This document shows, one piece after another, positions 25,804 through 34,620 of a stretch of DNA of 64,000 nt; the stretch's first letter is position 1; every line of letters begins with the position of its first letter. This DNA comes from CAWDVK01 sp963805715 (GTDB lineage Bacteria; Actinomycetota; Actinomycetes; Streptosporangiales; Streptosporangiaceae). The notes below the pieces were generated by a model. That model made no database searches and had not been told where the DNA came from. It was given only the letters and a program-made list of their open reading frames with translations. The stretch covers positions 1-64,000 of the forward strand of contig CAWDVK010000005.1 of NCBI GenBank assembly GCA_963805715.1, written 5' to 3'. The translations under genes and the position numbers were made by a program.

Positions 25804-28683
25804 TCAGACGGTGGCTGGGTAGTTCAGCCCCAGCATGACGGGCACTGCGCCGAAGGGCAGCCTGAAACGCGCTCCCGGCTTATCTGGCGCATGAGGGTCA
25901 TCAATCCTGGGCCACCGCATGCTGGTGTGCTGGGCGGTCAGGCCAGCGACCGAGTAAGGGAACTCCATCGCGGATGTGCGGTGCAGCTTGAGCAGCCCGC
26001 CCCAGCGGAATGCCGCGAAGACGTTGGCCAGGTCGCAGACGGATAGGTCTGCCCGGGCAGTCAGGTCGATCTGGTAGACCGCCCACGCGAGCTCCACGAG
26101 GTCATCAGCGCACTGCTCCAGCGCTGCTGACCTGGTTCGGTAGATTGTCCCGTCCGGATTCAGGGTGCCGAGCTTCTCGCCCTGCACAGGCGAATACCGG
26201 GGCCGGGCCTCGCATTGCATCCAGTCGCAGGTGGCCAGGAATTCCCAGCGGATGGGGGCGTGGCTGGCGACATCGCGGTAGAGCGGCTCCGCACGAGTGA
26301 GCGGCACCATGGCCGACGTGAGGATGGCGTTCCGGACGGACGGCGGAATGCTGTCCCGGTACCGGCTGGCCGCCGGCCGCGCCGGGCGCGCAGCGGTCCG
26401 ACCTGGCGGACCCGCGCCGGGGACTGGCACCTGCACGGCCGATGCCGTCGGGATCGACGGTGTCGCCTGCGTCGCGGGCCGGTAGGCATGAACCCGCGTG
26501 CGCCGCGCGGCGCCGGCGACTGCACGGCCGGAGGCTGCGCGCGCCGGGCCGGCCCCGGCAGCCGCGGACGGCGCGGGTGCTGGCACCGGCGTGCCCGGAG
26601 CCGAGGCAACGGGCGAGGGCACGCCAGGAATGGCGGCTGACGGCGCGATCGGGCCAGGAGATGACGTCACAGGCGCGGATGTCGCTGGCGGGGCGGGCGA
26701 TGACGCCGGGGCGGGCGATGACGGCGGGGCGGATTGTGGCGTCGGTGTGGGCTGTGGCGTCGGCGTGGGCTGACCTGCTTGCGCGGGCTGCGTTGGCTGC
26801 GCGGGCTGGGACTTCTGCGCGGGCTGGGACTTTGCTGCGGGCGACGGGGGCGGTGCCGCCGGGGCGCTCACAGGCGTGCGGCTGGCCGCGGGCGGGGGCG
26901 GTGCCGTGCTGATCGCCGTGGCCACCGGAGCAGGCTGCAGGCCCGGAATAGCGGCCTTGCCAGACGCCGCCTGCCGGGCATGGGAGGGACGCGGCGTCAC
27001 GTCGTAGCGGTACAGGTCATACTGGCGCATGAGGCTGATCAGCGTCGATCCGTAATCAGGGTCCGTGGCGTACACCCCCGTCAGGGCGCTGGCGAAGGCG
27101 TCCGGATCGTGCCGGACAGTCATCGCCTGCGTGTAGTAGCCGCTGGTAGCGAGCAGACGGCCGTGATCTTCGATGCTCTCGGCGACGTTGTGGTAGACGC
27201 GGAACGGAGCCGTCTGCGTGACCCACTGGGAGTTCTCGTACTCCTGCGTCGGCTGCGCATCGCTGCCAGCGGGTCCGGTTCCCTTAATGCCGAACAGGTT
27301 GTTATCCCGGCTGGCCAGGGTGCTCTGGCCCCAGCCGGATTCATCGATGGCCTGGGCGATGGTCACGGGGGCGGGAACGCCATACTGGCGCTGCGCGGCC
27401 ATCGCTCCGGGAGCGACTTCGCTGATGAAGGCCTGCTGGGCGGTCATCTCCTGGGCCGGGGCTGGCGCTACCGCAGCCCGGGGACTGCCGCCGGGAGCGG
27501 CCGGCGCACGTCCGGCCGGCCTGGTGGTGGTCGCGTGCGCCACACGCGGCAGCCCCGGTATCGCGGCCGTGCCTTGCTGTGCGGCGATGGGCGTGCTGAC
27601 GGCGCCCGCCAGGCTGGGGCCCGGGACATCAGCAGCGCCCGCGCCGCCGCTGACGGCCTGACCGCCGGGCCTGCGGCCGGCCCGGCTGGCCCGGGTACTG
27701 GCGGGCCGCGGCCGGGCCGGGCGCCGCGCCGGTCCGCCCGCATGGCCGGCTGCCCGCGCCGCGGCCACGGCGGGACCGGCGGCAGCGACCGGGGTGCCGG
27801 GAATAGCCGCTTCGCTGTCCTCGGATGCGGCCGAGGCTGCCTGCGGCGGCGCGCTGGCCGGGCTCGCGCCGGGGATCGACGTCTGCCCCTCGCCCGACGT
27901 GCCCTGTGCCGCACGGGCGCCGGGCACTGGCGAGCCGCCGGCCTGCCGCCCCGTGCTCGTCGCGGCCGCCAGCGGGCCGTTGTTGACGAATCCGACCACG
28001 CCCTGCTGGCTCAGCGGGCCGGGATACTCGTGCGCGTTCACGGAATAATTCGGCAGCGAGTCGCCGCCGATCGTGGACAGGATGCCCTCGGCGTCTTTCG
28101 TGACGACTTCCACGTGGCCGCTGAACAGCACCCAGTCGCCTGGCAGTGGCTGGTAGCCGTCGCCGAGCGGATGCCAGCGGTCGTGCGCCTCCGCGTCTTG
28201 CAGCACCGAGATGATGCCAGGCGATGCCGGATTGGGGTCCACGCGCGCGTCGACCCATGCGTGCACCGGCCAGGGATAAGAGGTTCCCCCGGTGACCCAG
28301 CTCTGCTGGCCAGCGACCTGGGCGCCCAGCTCCAGCGTCAGGCTGGCAAAGGCTGCGCATGATTCGCCATGATCAGCGCCGTCCCGGCTGTCGTGCTGCC
28401 AGATCATCGCCTCCATTTCGGCCGGCGTCTTATCCGCCGCCATCCGGAGGTAGTAATGCGCAACGTTGACGATCGCGGACCGGAGTATCGCATCGTCGCC
28501 GGGCGCGGGCTGAGCCGACCGGACGGACCGGTCGAGGGCCAGCAGCCGAATGGGCACGTTAGCCGGAGTGCTGAGGTCGGCGGCCGCTCCCGGGACAAAG
28601 GAAAAGCCTGTTATCGCTCCGCTCGCGCTCAGGCTGACGAGCGCAGTCACCTGGTGCCACCATGGCTTGCTGGCGGAATGCAT
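25804..28683 (-). CDS. secreted CHAP + GH73 peptidoglycan hydrolase with C-terminal domain
   Basis: A 959-residue exported protein, using the ATG at 28683 behind AGGGGTGATCTC. A signal peptide (residues 1-35) precedes a CHAP-type amidase/endopeptidase domain at about 65-235 with C109 in HGESCAAF and H190 in WVLFSGHVEVV. A long Ala/Pro linker repeats IPG-x-P. A GH73 glucosaminidase follows at about 415-570 with catalytic E448 in AIDESGWGQSTL. A second Pro-rich linker leads to a C-terminal domain (about 800-959) with CDWMQCEARPRYSPVQGEKL and ANVFAAFRWGGLLK, which I cannot assign. Two wall-cutting activities in one protein suggest local wall opening, as in transfer or secretion machines. Confidence 0.8.
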   Translation of the reverse strand: MHSASKPWWHQVTALVSLSASGAITGFSFVPGAAADLSTPANVPIRLLALDRSVRSAQPAPGDDAILRSAIVNVAHYYLRMAADKTPAEMEAMIWQHDSRDGADHGESCAAFASLTLELGAQVAGQQSWVTGGTSYPWPVHAWVDARVDPNPASPGIISVLQDAEAHDRWHPLGDGYQPLPGDWVLFSGHVEVVTKDAEGILSTIGGDSLPNYSVNAHEYPGPLSQQGVVGFVNNGPLAAATSTGRQAGGSPVPGARAAQGTSGEGQTSIPGASPASAPPQAASAASEDSEAAIPGTPVAAAGPAVAAARAAGHAGGPARRPARPRPASTRASRAGRRPGGQAVSGGAGAADVPGPSLAGAVSTPIAAQQGTAAIPGLPRVAHATTTRPAGRAPAAPGGSPRAAVAPAPAQEMTAQQAFISEVAPGAMAAQRQYGVPAPVTIAQAIDESGWGQSTLASRDNNLFGIKGTGPAGSDAQPTQEYENSQWVTQTAPFRVYHNVAESIEDHGRLLATSGYYTQAMTVRHDPDAFASALTGVYATDPDYGSTLISLMRQYDLYRYDVTPRPSHARQAASGKAAIPGLQPAPVATAISTAPPPPAASRTPVSAPAAPPPSPAAKSQPAQKSQPAQPTQPAQAGQPTPTPQPTPTPQSAPPSSPAPASSPAPPATSAPVTSSPGPIAPSAAIPGVPSPVASAPGTPVPAPAPSAAAGAGPARAASGRAVAGAARRTRVHAYRPATQATPSIPTASAVQVPVPGAGPPGRTAARPARPAASRYRDSIPPSVRNAILTSAMVPLTRAEPLYRDVASHAPIRWEFLATCDWMQCEARPRYSPVQGEKLGTLNPDGTIYRTRSAALEQCADDLVELAWAVYQIDLTARADLSVCDLANVFAAFRWGGLLKLHRTSAMEFPYSVAGLTAQHTSMRWPRIDDPHAPDKPGARFRLPFGAVPVMLGLNYPATV

Positions 28684-28748
28684 GAGATCACCCCTTTTCC
28701 TGGTGCTGGCGGCCGCCGCGGCGGAGCGAGTCTCGCTGGGTGCCCGGG

Positions 28749-29837
28749 TCAGGCGGAAGGCCGGGCGCCGGCCAGCCGGCGCAGGATGGCCTGGACTTGC
28801 GGGGCACCTGGATCCTGAGCGTTCTCGAACAGCACGGCGGCGTCCTGCGCTGCGCTGGGCGCGGAACCGACGACCCATCTCTGGTAGATGTCAGACACCA
28901 GGGCGGCCTGACCCGCCGGGCTGGTGACGGGCTTCGCGCAGACGGCCGGGAACCCCCGGCGCGAGGCGACCGCAGCCGATCCGGTGTACTGGAGGCAATT
29001 CGCCGGGACGCTTTCCAGCCCAGACTGGACAAGCGGGCTGCCATTGGCACTGGTGAGCGTAGCGCCGCCGACAATGTTGTTGATGGCTCGCGCCGCTACT
29101 GCCAGGCTGTCGATCGGATTGGCCGGATCGTACGGATGGTGCAGGTTGAGGGACCAGGCCACGTCGCCGCCCTGCGCGGGCGTAATCGGCTCGAGGCCAG
29201 TCCGGCCGGTCTTCACGTCGGCGAAGGCCGGGTTGTCATCGCTGGTGATCAGGGCGAATACCCAGAGGACCTGCCGGGTGGCGCTCGCGCAGGCAAAGTT
29301 CACCTGATCAGGCTCCGACTTCACGTCAGGGTTCTGGCAGGCCCTGGCGGCCTCACGCTGCACGGTAGCGACGCTGGGAGGCCAGGAAGCCCCTCCGCCG
29401 GACAGCCTGATGACCAGGATCGTGGTGAGCACTGCGGCGACTGCCAGCCCCAGGGCCAGCTTGCGCCCGCGGGGAAGGGCCTGATGATAGCCGCCGCGGC
29501 GGCCGCGATTAACGAGTATCTCGGTGCGGGCCTCGGCCGAGCTGACGTGCTGATCCGGATCGGCCCCCGGGCAATCGCCCGAATGGGCCGACGCGCCGTA
29601 CCAGCGCAGCGATCTCGTCGCATCGCGGCGGTGATCAAGGCTGCCGGGGGCGCAGTCGCATCTTCCGGCGGCGCGGACGGGCGCTGCGTCCCGGAGGCAG
29701 GCGGCGGCATGCGCCAGCTCGCGTTCCAGTGATCCGCGGGCATCGGCGAGTTCCCGCTCCAGCGCCGCCGTCCTGCTCTTCAGCTGGGCGAGTCGATGAT
29801 CCTTGATCCTGATGTCGTCATGAAAATCAGTCGTCAC
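28749..29837 (-). CDS. coiled-coil, single-pass membrane protein, unknown
   Basis: A 362-residue protein. Residues 10-50 form a coiled coil (KDHRLAQLKSRTAALERELA), a low-complexity stretch follows, one membrane helix lies near residues 127-147 (LALGLAVAAVLTTILVIRL), and the C-terminal 210 residues are outside. These contain four or more Cys (ACQNPDVK, NFACASAT, ANCLQYTG, AVCAKPV) that could form disulfides. It starts with GTG behind AGAGGTGATAG. It is the first gene of the operon with the CHAP/GH73 hydrolase. No family is recognised. Confidence 0.65.
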   Translation of the reverse strand: MTTDFHDDIRIKDHRLAQLKSRTAALERELADARGSLERELAHAAACLRDAAPVRAAGRCDCAPGSLDHRRDATRSLRWYGASAHSGDCPGADPDQHVSSAEARTEILVNRGRRGGYHQALPRGRKLALGLAVAAVLTTILVIRLSGGGASWPPSVATVQREAARACQNPDVKSEPDQVNFACASATRQVLWVFALITSDDNPAFADVKTGRTGLEPITPAQGGDVAWSLNLHHPYDPANPIDSLAVAARAINNIVGGATLTSANGSPLVQSGLESVPANCLQYTGSAAVASRRGFPAVCAKPVTSPAGQAALVSDIYQRWVVGSAPSAAQDAAVLFENAQDPGAPQVQAILRRLAGARPSA

Positions 29838-30544
29838 TTTGCTATCACCTCTAGCGTGCGGCCAGTTTCCCGGCGGCCGCGGCTCTTCAGAATGGTTAGG
29901 AGATGGGTCCGCCCGGCCGCTGCCGGACGCGCGCTTCCTGGCGGGCCGCGGACGGCGGCTGGCTTGCCGGAGGACTCCGTGCGGACGTGGGCATGCCGGC
30001 CCGCCGGCACGGTGCAGCGGGCGGCGCGGTCTCGCGGCGGGCTAACCCGCGGCTGGGCCAGGCCATGCTCTCCCCGGCGGGCGGGCCAGTGTGGCCATGA
30101 TCTCGTCATGCAGGTGACCTGAAGCATGCCTGTAATTAGAACATACATACGAGCCAGCTGTGAAGGCCAATTGGTTAGAACAGGTGTTCGCCCTGTGGCC
30201 GCCTCCTCGTCGGCCGGCCGCGTGCCCCGGTCCGGCGGCGAGCTGGGCGACTGGCGGAATGGCGGCCATCACAGCCTGGCCGCCAGCAGCCGCGGTCGCT
30301 ACCATCCCTGGCTGGCAGCCGCCGTGCCGGCGCACTCAGGACCTGCCGTCGCGATGGCAGCGACTTGGCTTGCGGAACCTGGTGAGTGCGGGCGCCGCGC
30401 GCCCGCGGGCCGGTCATGGCGAGCTGGTGCAGGATGGATGAACCAGCCCCCGGCCTTTGGCGTCAGATTAGTGCGTCAAATTCGTAACGGCCGGACCGCC
30501 AGTGGGCATGATAGGTCTTAATCTTCGCATTCCGGGGGGGAGAC
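29838..30544. other. divergent intergenic region, no gene seen
   Basis: About 700 bases separate the envelope operon from the Ser/Thr kinase gene. Its frames have no convincing start or homology. It is long enough to hold promoters for both units. A locally AT-richer patch at 30120-30185 and another at 30470-30530 are the likeliest promoter positions. Confidence 0.4.
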
Positions 30545-32164
30545 TTGATTGTGCTCCGGCAAGCCTCGTTAGTGGAACCGCTGCGCCGGTGGGATCCGGA
30601 GCAGATCGGCGGTTACGTCCTGGTGGGCAGGCTGGGCGCCGGAGCCATGGGGCGCGTCTACCTAGGCAGGTCGGCCGCGGGGCGGCTGGTCGCGGTCAAG
30701 ACAATCAAGATCGAGCTCGCCGACGAGCCGGATTTCCGCACCCGTTTCGCCCAGGAGGTAGCCGCCGCCCGCCGGGTCAGCGGAGCATTCACGGCCGCTG
30801 TCGTGGCGGCCGAGCCTGACGCCGACGTGCCCTGGCTGGCCACCGCCTACGTGCCGGCGCCCGCACTCAGCGATCTGGTCCGAGCATGCGGCCCGCTGCC
30901 CGTGGCCGCCGTCCGCTGGCTGGCGGCAGGCTGTGCTGAGGCGCTGGAGTCGATTCACGCAGCGGGCCTGGTGCACCGGGACCTGAAGCCGTCCAACGTC
31001 CTGGTCTCGCCGGACGGACCGCGGGTGATCGACTTCGGGGTAGCGCGCGCTGCCGAGCGGATCCAGCTCACGGTGACGCGCGGGGCGGTGGGCACTCCGG
31101 CTTACATGGCGCCTGAGCAGGCCCGTGATACCCGGCAGGCAACGATGGCCAGCAACGTCTACTCGCTGGGCGCGACCATGCTGTTCGCTGCGACCGGCCA
31201 TGCTCCGTATCACGGCGACACCGTGATGGACGTGCTCGTGCAGCTGGCGATGTCGCCGCCTGACCTTGGTGGCCTGCCTCCGGAGCTGGCGGGCATCGTG
31301 CACGACTGCATGCAGCGTGACCCGCGGCTGCGACCCAGCTCGGCATCCGTCCTCGCCGAGCTGGCGCCGTTCATTGGCGCGCCGGACGGCGGGCACGACC
31401 TCGGCCCGTCGTCGCTGCCCGGCCCGGCGCTCGCGCTGATCGCCGAGTATCGCAAGGACCCGAGGCCGGCTGGCGATGACAGCGCGGAGGTCGCCGAGGA
31501 CGCGACGTTCGGCTCCCACCCAGGCTACGGCGAGTCCGGCGGATCCTCCCCCCGCACGGTGCCTCCAGCACCGCGACGGCACCGGCGGGGCTCAGCGCGC
31601 AGCCGCAGGGCACGTGCCAGCACCGCGGGCGGCCGCGGGCCAGCTGCGACGGCCCGGCCGGGCGCCGTAACCCGCATGAGGTCTTCGTGGGCCGCCCTGC
31701 CGGGCCGGATCCGGGCTGGCACGGCGATAGCCGCGCTCGTCGTCGCCGCCAGCCTTCTCGGGGCCGGCGTCCGCATCGGAGCATCCGCCGACGGCGGCCG
31801 GACCATCGTGCGTCACCCGATCGTGCTGGGCCCTGTCCTGCCGCCGCCCCCGCCCGGCCAGGGTCCCCCTGGCCAGGGCGGGAAGGCCCAGATTGGCATC
31901 GCGCAGCCAACCGGAGACAGCCACACCGCGTTCGTCGTGCACGGTCAGGGTTTCGTGCCGGGGCGGGCGGTCACGATCGCTATCGTCGGCGTGGGCGCGT
32001 CACCCGAGCACCCCATTGCTGATGGCCAGGGCACCTTCAACTACGCCATCAACCAGGACCACGAGTTCTTCTCCGGTGGCCTGCCGCCCGGCGTTTACCA
32101 CATCCTGGTCACGGCGGCAGGTGGCGTCCGGGTCACGGCTGCCTTCGCCGTTAACCGCCAGTAG
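30545..32164 (+). CDS. membrane Ser/Thr protein kinase (Hanks type)
   Basis: A 539-residue kinase starting at TTG (GTG two codons later is possible). The glycine loop is GRLGAGAMGRVYLGRS, the ATP lysine is in VAVKTIK, the catalytic loop is HRDLKPSNVLV, then VIDFGVARA and GTPAYMAPEQA, so all catalytic residues are present. A disordered, Arg/Pro-rich juxtamembrane region leads to one membrane helix near residues 395-415. An external domain of about 110 residues follows with Ig/IPT-like strands (TAFVVHGQGFVPGRAVTIAI and VYHILVTAAGG). There are no PASTA repeats. It lies between the envelope operon and a convergent FHA-like gene. Confidence 0.93.
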   Translation: MIVLRQASLVEPLRRWDPEQIGGYVLVGRLGAGAMGRVYLGRSAAGRLVAVKTIKIELADEPDFRTRFAQEVAAARRVSGAFTAAVVAAEPDADVPWLATAYVPAPALSDLVRACGPLPVAAVRWLAAGCAEALESIHAAGLVHRDLKPSNVLVSPDGPRVIDFGVARAAERIQLTVTRGAVGTPAYMAPEQARDTRQATMASNVYSLGATMLFAATGHAPYHGDTVMDVLVQLAMSPPDLGGLPPELAGIVHDCMQRDPRLRPSSASVLAELAPFIGAPDGGHDLGPSSLPGPALALIAEYRKDPRPAGDDSAEVAEDATFGSHPGYGESGGSSPRTVPPAPRRHRRGSARSRRARASTAGGRGPAATARPGAVTRMRSSWAALPGRIRAGTAIAALVVAASLLGAGVRIGASADGGRTIVRHPIVLGPVLPPPPPGQGPPGQGGKAQIGIAQPTGDSHTAFVVHGQGFVPGRAVTIAIVGVGASPEHPIADGQGTFNYAINQDHEFFSGGLPPGVYHILVTAAGGVRVTAAFAVNRQ

Positions 32165-32199
32165 CGCGCGCCGGGCACCGCCTGGCATCCCCGCTGCGC

Positions 32200-33030
32200 T
32201 CAGATCACCGGCGTCCACCACAGGTCCTCCTGCCGGGAGCACCAGGCCGGGTCGGAGAGACGGGCGAGATCGCTCGCGGTGATGATCCCGTTCTCGAGCA
32301 GGGCCCCCACCGCGACCTCGTCAGAAAGCCTCACGCCCGGCCGGACGAGGCCGCGCTCGGTTATCTTGCGCCGCAGCACCTTCAGGTGCTCCCCGACCCG
32401 CGCGGACAGCCGGTCACGGAAGGCCGGATCGTTGTCGAAGCAGTCAAGCTCATGGTGCGCGTCGGTAACTTCCAGCGCGGCCCTGGCGATCTCCGGAGTC
32501 CGCGGCAGCGGCGAACCGCGCCCCGCATCGATCAGCCACGGCCGGCACCACATGAGAGCGACCAGGAACAGCTTGGTATTCGGGTCCAGGTAAAGGGGGA
32601 GCAGGGTCGCGTCTCCCTCCCCCTGAGGTGCGTCGCCATCACGCCCGCTGGGCTGCACCGGACTGGCCACGACGACCAGGCGCAACGGATGCCCCTCGTC
32701 CAGCATGGCGCGTGAGCCGATGAGCGCCGTTCCCTGCCGGATGAACCATCCTTCGGACGGCTCGCCCTTCTCATCCATGCGCGGCAGCCGGATGCGGTAG
32801 CCATCGCCCTCGGCGTACAGCGCATGCGTGTAGCTGATGTTCGCCACCCATGCGCCGCCGGGCACCGCGCTGATGAGCCCGGCCCGCCGGGACAGCCCCC
32901 GGCCGACCGGGATCACCAGGTCGGCGTCCGGCCCGCGACCGAAAATCAGCTGGGTCCCCTCGGGTATCCCGATGACTCGCCCGGCGGAAGTGGTGACGTG
33001 CGCGGTCGCCGGGATTGAATCGAGCGTCAT
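32200..33030 (-). CDS. FHA-like N-terminal domain protein
   Basis: A 276-residue cytosolic protein. Residues 15-85 resemble an FHA domain (GTQLIFGRGPDADLVIP, GRGLSRRAGLI, AWVANIS). The Gly-Arg and Ser-Arg positions are kept, but the usual His after SR-x is Ala, so phosphothreonine binding is uncertain. The C-terminal half is helical, with DPAFRDRLSARVGEHLKVLR and LSDEVAVGALLENGIITASD, suggesting a DNA- or protein-binding module. It converges on the Ser/Thr kinase gene 36 bases away and is a plausible partner or substrate. Confidence 0.7.
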   Translation of the reverse strand: MTLDSIPATAHVTTSAGRVIGIPEGTQLIFGRGPDADLVIPVGRGLSRRAGLISAVPGGAWVANISYTHALYAEGDGYRIRLPRMDEKGEPSEGWFIRQGTALIGSRAMLDEGHPLRLVVVASPVQPSGRDGDAPQGEGDATLLPLYLDPNTKLFLVALMWCRPWLIDAGRGSPLPRTPEIARAALEVTDAHHELDCFDNDPAFRDRLSARVGEHLKVLRRKITERGLVRPGVRLSDEVAVGALLENGIITASDLARLSDPAWCSRQEDLWWTPVI

Positions 33031-33429
33031 CGCCGTCCTGTCTGCCCCGCTCGTGCCGGCCCGAACGCGCGGCCGGCCGGCGGCCCGCGCCCAGCGGGCT
33101 CTTCCGGCCGCCTGGACCGTGCACGCGCGTAGCGCGAATCCTAAGCCCGGCCGCCTCCTGCCCGCATCCCGGAGTTCGGGGATGGCGGATGCGCGCCGTC
33201 CGCGGTTGGCTGGGCATGGCCGGGGCGAGGCGGCACCGGATCAGGGCTGGCTCGTGCCATCGGATCGCAGTCCGATGAGATGGGCCAGGGGATCCGCGCG
33301 ACGGCACTGCCTGCGGAGCGTGGGAATCGTGGGGGGGACCTGTGAGTCTCGCGTAGTCCGCCTCGCCCCGGCCTGCCGGCCTCCGGCCGCTGCCAGCGTG
33401 CTCCGCCGGCGGGACGCAGGCGGCCCGGG
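33031..33429. other. no supported gene
   Basis: About 400 bases upstream of the FHA-like gene and downstream of the next minus-strand gene. Only GC-driven open frames are seen, without recognisable domains or starts. Confidence 0.45.
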
Positions 33430-33906
33430 TCATCCGGCCGCGCCTGAGTCGCCGGACTGCGCGCGGCGCTCGCCGGGCGGGCCGCCGGCCGGGTCCCTCG
33501 CATGCAGCCTGGCCAGGTACTCGTTCCAGGCCTGGAGCTGCGGGTCAGCGGGCTCACCGGGCGCGGCGCTGCCGGCCTGCGCCCTGCTGCCGTCCGGCAT
33601 GGGCGAGGGCCCGGCGGGATCGGCGGCCGGCCGCGCGCGGGACCGGTCATCCTCATGCAGCAGCCGCCACCACAGGTAGCAGCCGAAGCCGGCGAAGAAC
33701 GGCCACTCGAAGACGTAGACCCAGCTGAGCTCGTTTCCGGCCCGGGCACGAGTGAACTCGAACCAGCCTGCGGCCAGGCAGCCAGAGCCGGCGATGAGCA
33801 GCGTCAGGTGCAGCCGGATAGCTCGCCGCGACAGCCAGCGGCTGCGAGCTAACCCCTTCGTCCCGGTCGCGCTGCTGCCGTCGCCAGCCGCCTGCCCGCC
33901 GCTCAT
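33430..33906 (-). CDS. two-helix membrane protein coupled to Rrf2 regulator
   Basis: A 158-residue protein, using the ATG at 33906 that overlaps the stop of the Rrf2 gene (ATGA). Two hydrophobic segments (LHLTLLIAGSGCLAAGWFEF and WVYVFEWPFFAGFGCYLWW) are followed by a cytosolic Pro/Ala-rich tail with QAWNEYLARLHARDP. Similar small proteins often accompany actinobacterial respiratory or regulatory genes, but no function is established. A longer frame to 34581 is mostly a shadow of the Rrf2 gene. Confidence 0.75.
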   Translation of the reverse strand: MSGGQAAGDGSSATGTKGLARSRWLSRRAIRLHLTLLIAGSGCLAAGWFEFTRARAGNELSWVYVFEWPFFAGFGCYLWWRLLHEDDRSRARPAADPAGPSPMPDGSRAQAGSAAPGEPADPQLQAWNEYLARLHARDPAGGPPGERRAQSGDSGAAG

Positions 33907-34388
33907 TGCTCGACCCTGGCGCGCCGGCGGTGCACGTCGTCCGGCACGTCGAACCGGTTCTCGGCCAGCGCACGGTCGGCGGCGGCCAGCGCCTCCAGCG
34001 TTCCCGCCGACAGCCGGCTCGTCATCGCCTGCAGGGCGCCCGACCACACGCTGTGGATCGGGCACACGTGCTCCCAGTGGCACGGGCCGCCGCGCAGCAC
34101 GCAGTCGGTCGGCGCCAGCGGCCCCTCCAGCGCCTCGACGATCTGCAGCACGGTGATCGCGCGGGCGGGCCGGGCCAGAGCGTACCCCCCGCTCGGCGCC
34201 GGGCTGGACATCACCAGCCGCGCCCTGGTCAGCTCGCGCGGCACCTGCCGCAGGTAGTGAACCGACAGTCCCATCTGCTCGGCAATCTCCGGCGCGGCCG
34301 TGCGCGCCTTGTCCGCCGACGCCAGGTAGATCATCGCCTGCAGGGCGTAATCGGTCCGGCGGGACGGGGTGATCTTCACGATCACCAT
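33903..34388 (-). CDS. Rrf2-family Fe-S transcriptional regulator
   Basis: A 161-residue regulator. The N-terminal winged helix has SRRTDYALQAMIYLA, APEIAEQMGLSVHYLRQV and SSPAPSGGYALARP. Three cysteines in CVLRGGPCHWEHVC match the Fe-S ligand spacing of NsrR/IscR-type proteins. Such regulators sense NO, iron-sulfur status or redox. It is divergent from the cupredoxin and cytochrome oxidase genes, so redox or NO control of that respiratory cluster is a reasonable inference. ATG at 34388. Confidence 0.92.
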   Translation of the reverse strand: MVIVKITPSRRTDYALQAMIYLASADKARTAAPEIAEQMGLSVHYLRQVPRELTRARLVMSSPAPSGGYALARPARAITVLQIVEALEGPLAPTDCVLRGGPCHWEHVCPIHSVWSGALQAMTSRLSAGTLEALAAADRALAENRFDVPDDVHRRRARVEQ

Positions 34389-34620
34389 CGTAAGCGTCGG
34401 CGCAAGTGCGCCTGGACGCGAGCGTCGCGTCGGAAGGCCCCTCAGAATCAGGACTTTCGCCCCTTCCTGACGGGCACGCGATCAACAACCTTCGCGTCCA
34501 GGCGGCCTCCGGGAGGAAGACTCCTGGTGTTCCTCGCTTGACGTTGTGCTCAGCGCCACGCAAAACTGTGCCGGACCGCATAACCCGGAAAGAGCTTCAC
34601 GCGAGTCAGAGGTGACGAGT

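Noticed and set aside
26734..28362. Long plus-strand frame inside the CHAP/GH73 gene
   Set aside because: Gly/Arg-rich shadow of the Pro/Ala linkers of the real gene.
24690..29837. Conjugation or type IV secretion locus
   Set aside because: A wall hydrolase is present, but no VirB4/VirD4-like ATPase, relaxase or FtsK-type translocase is found nearby.
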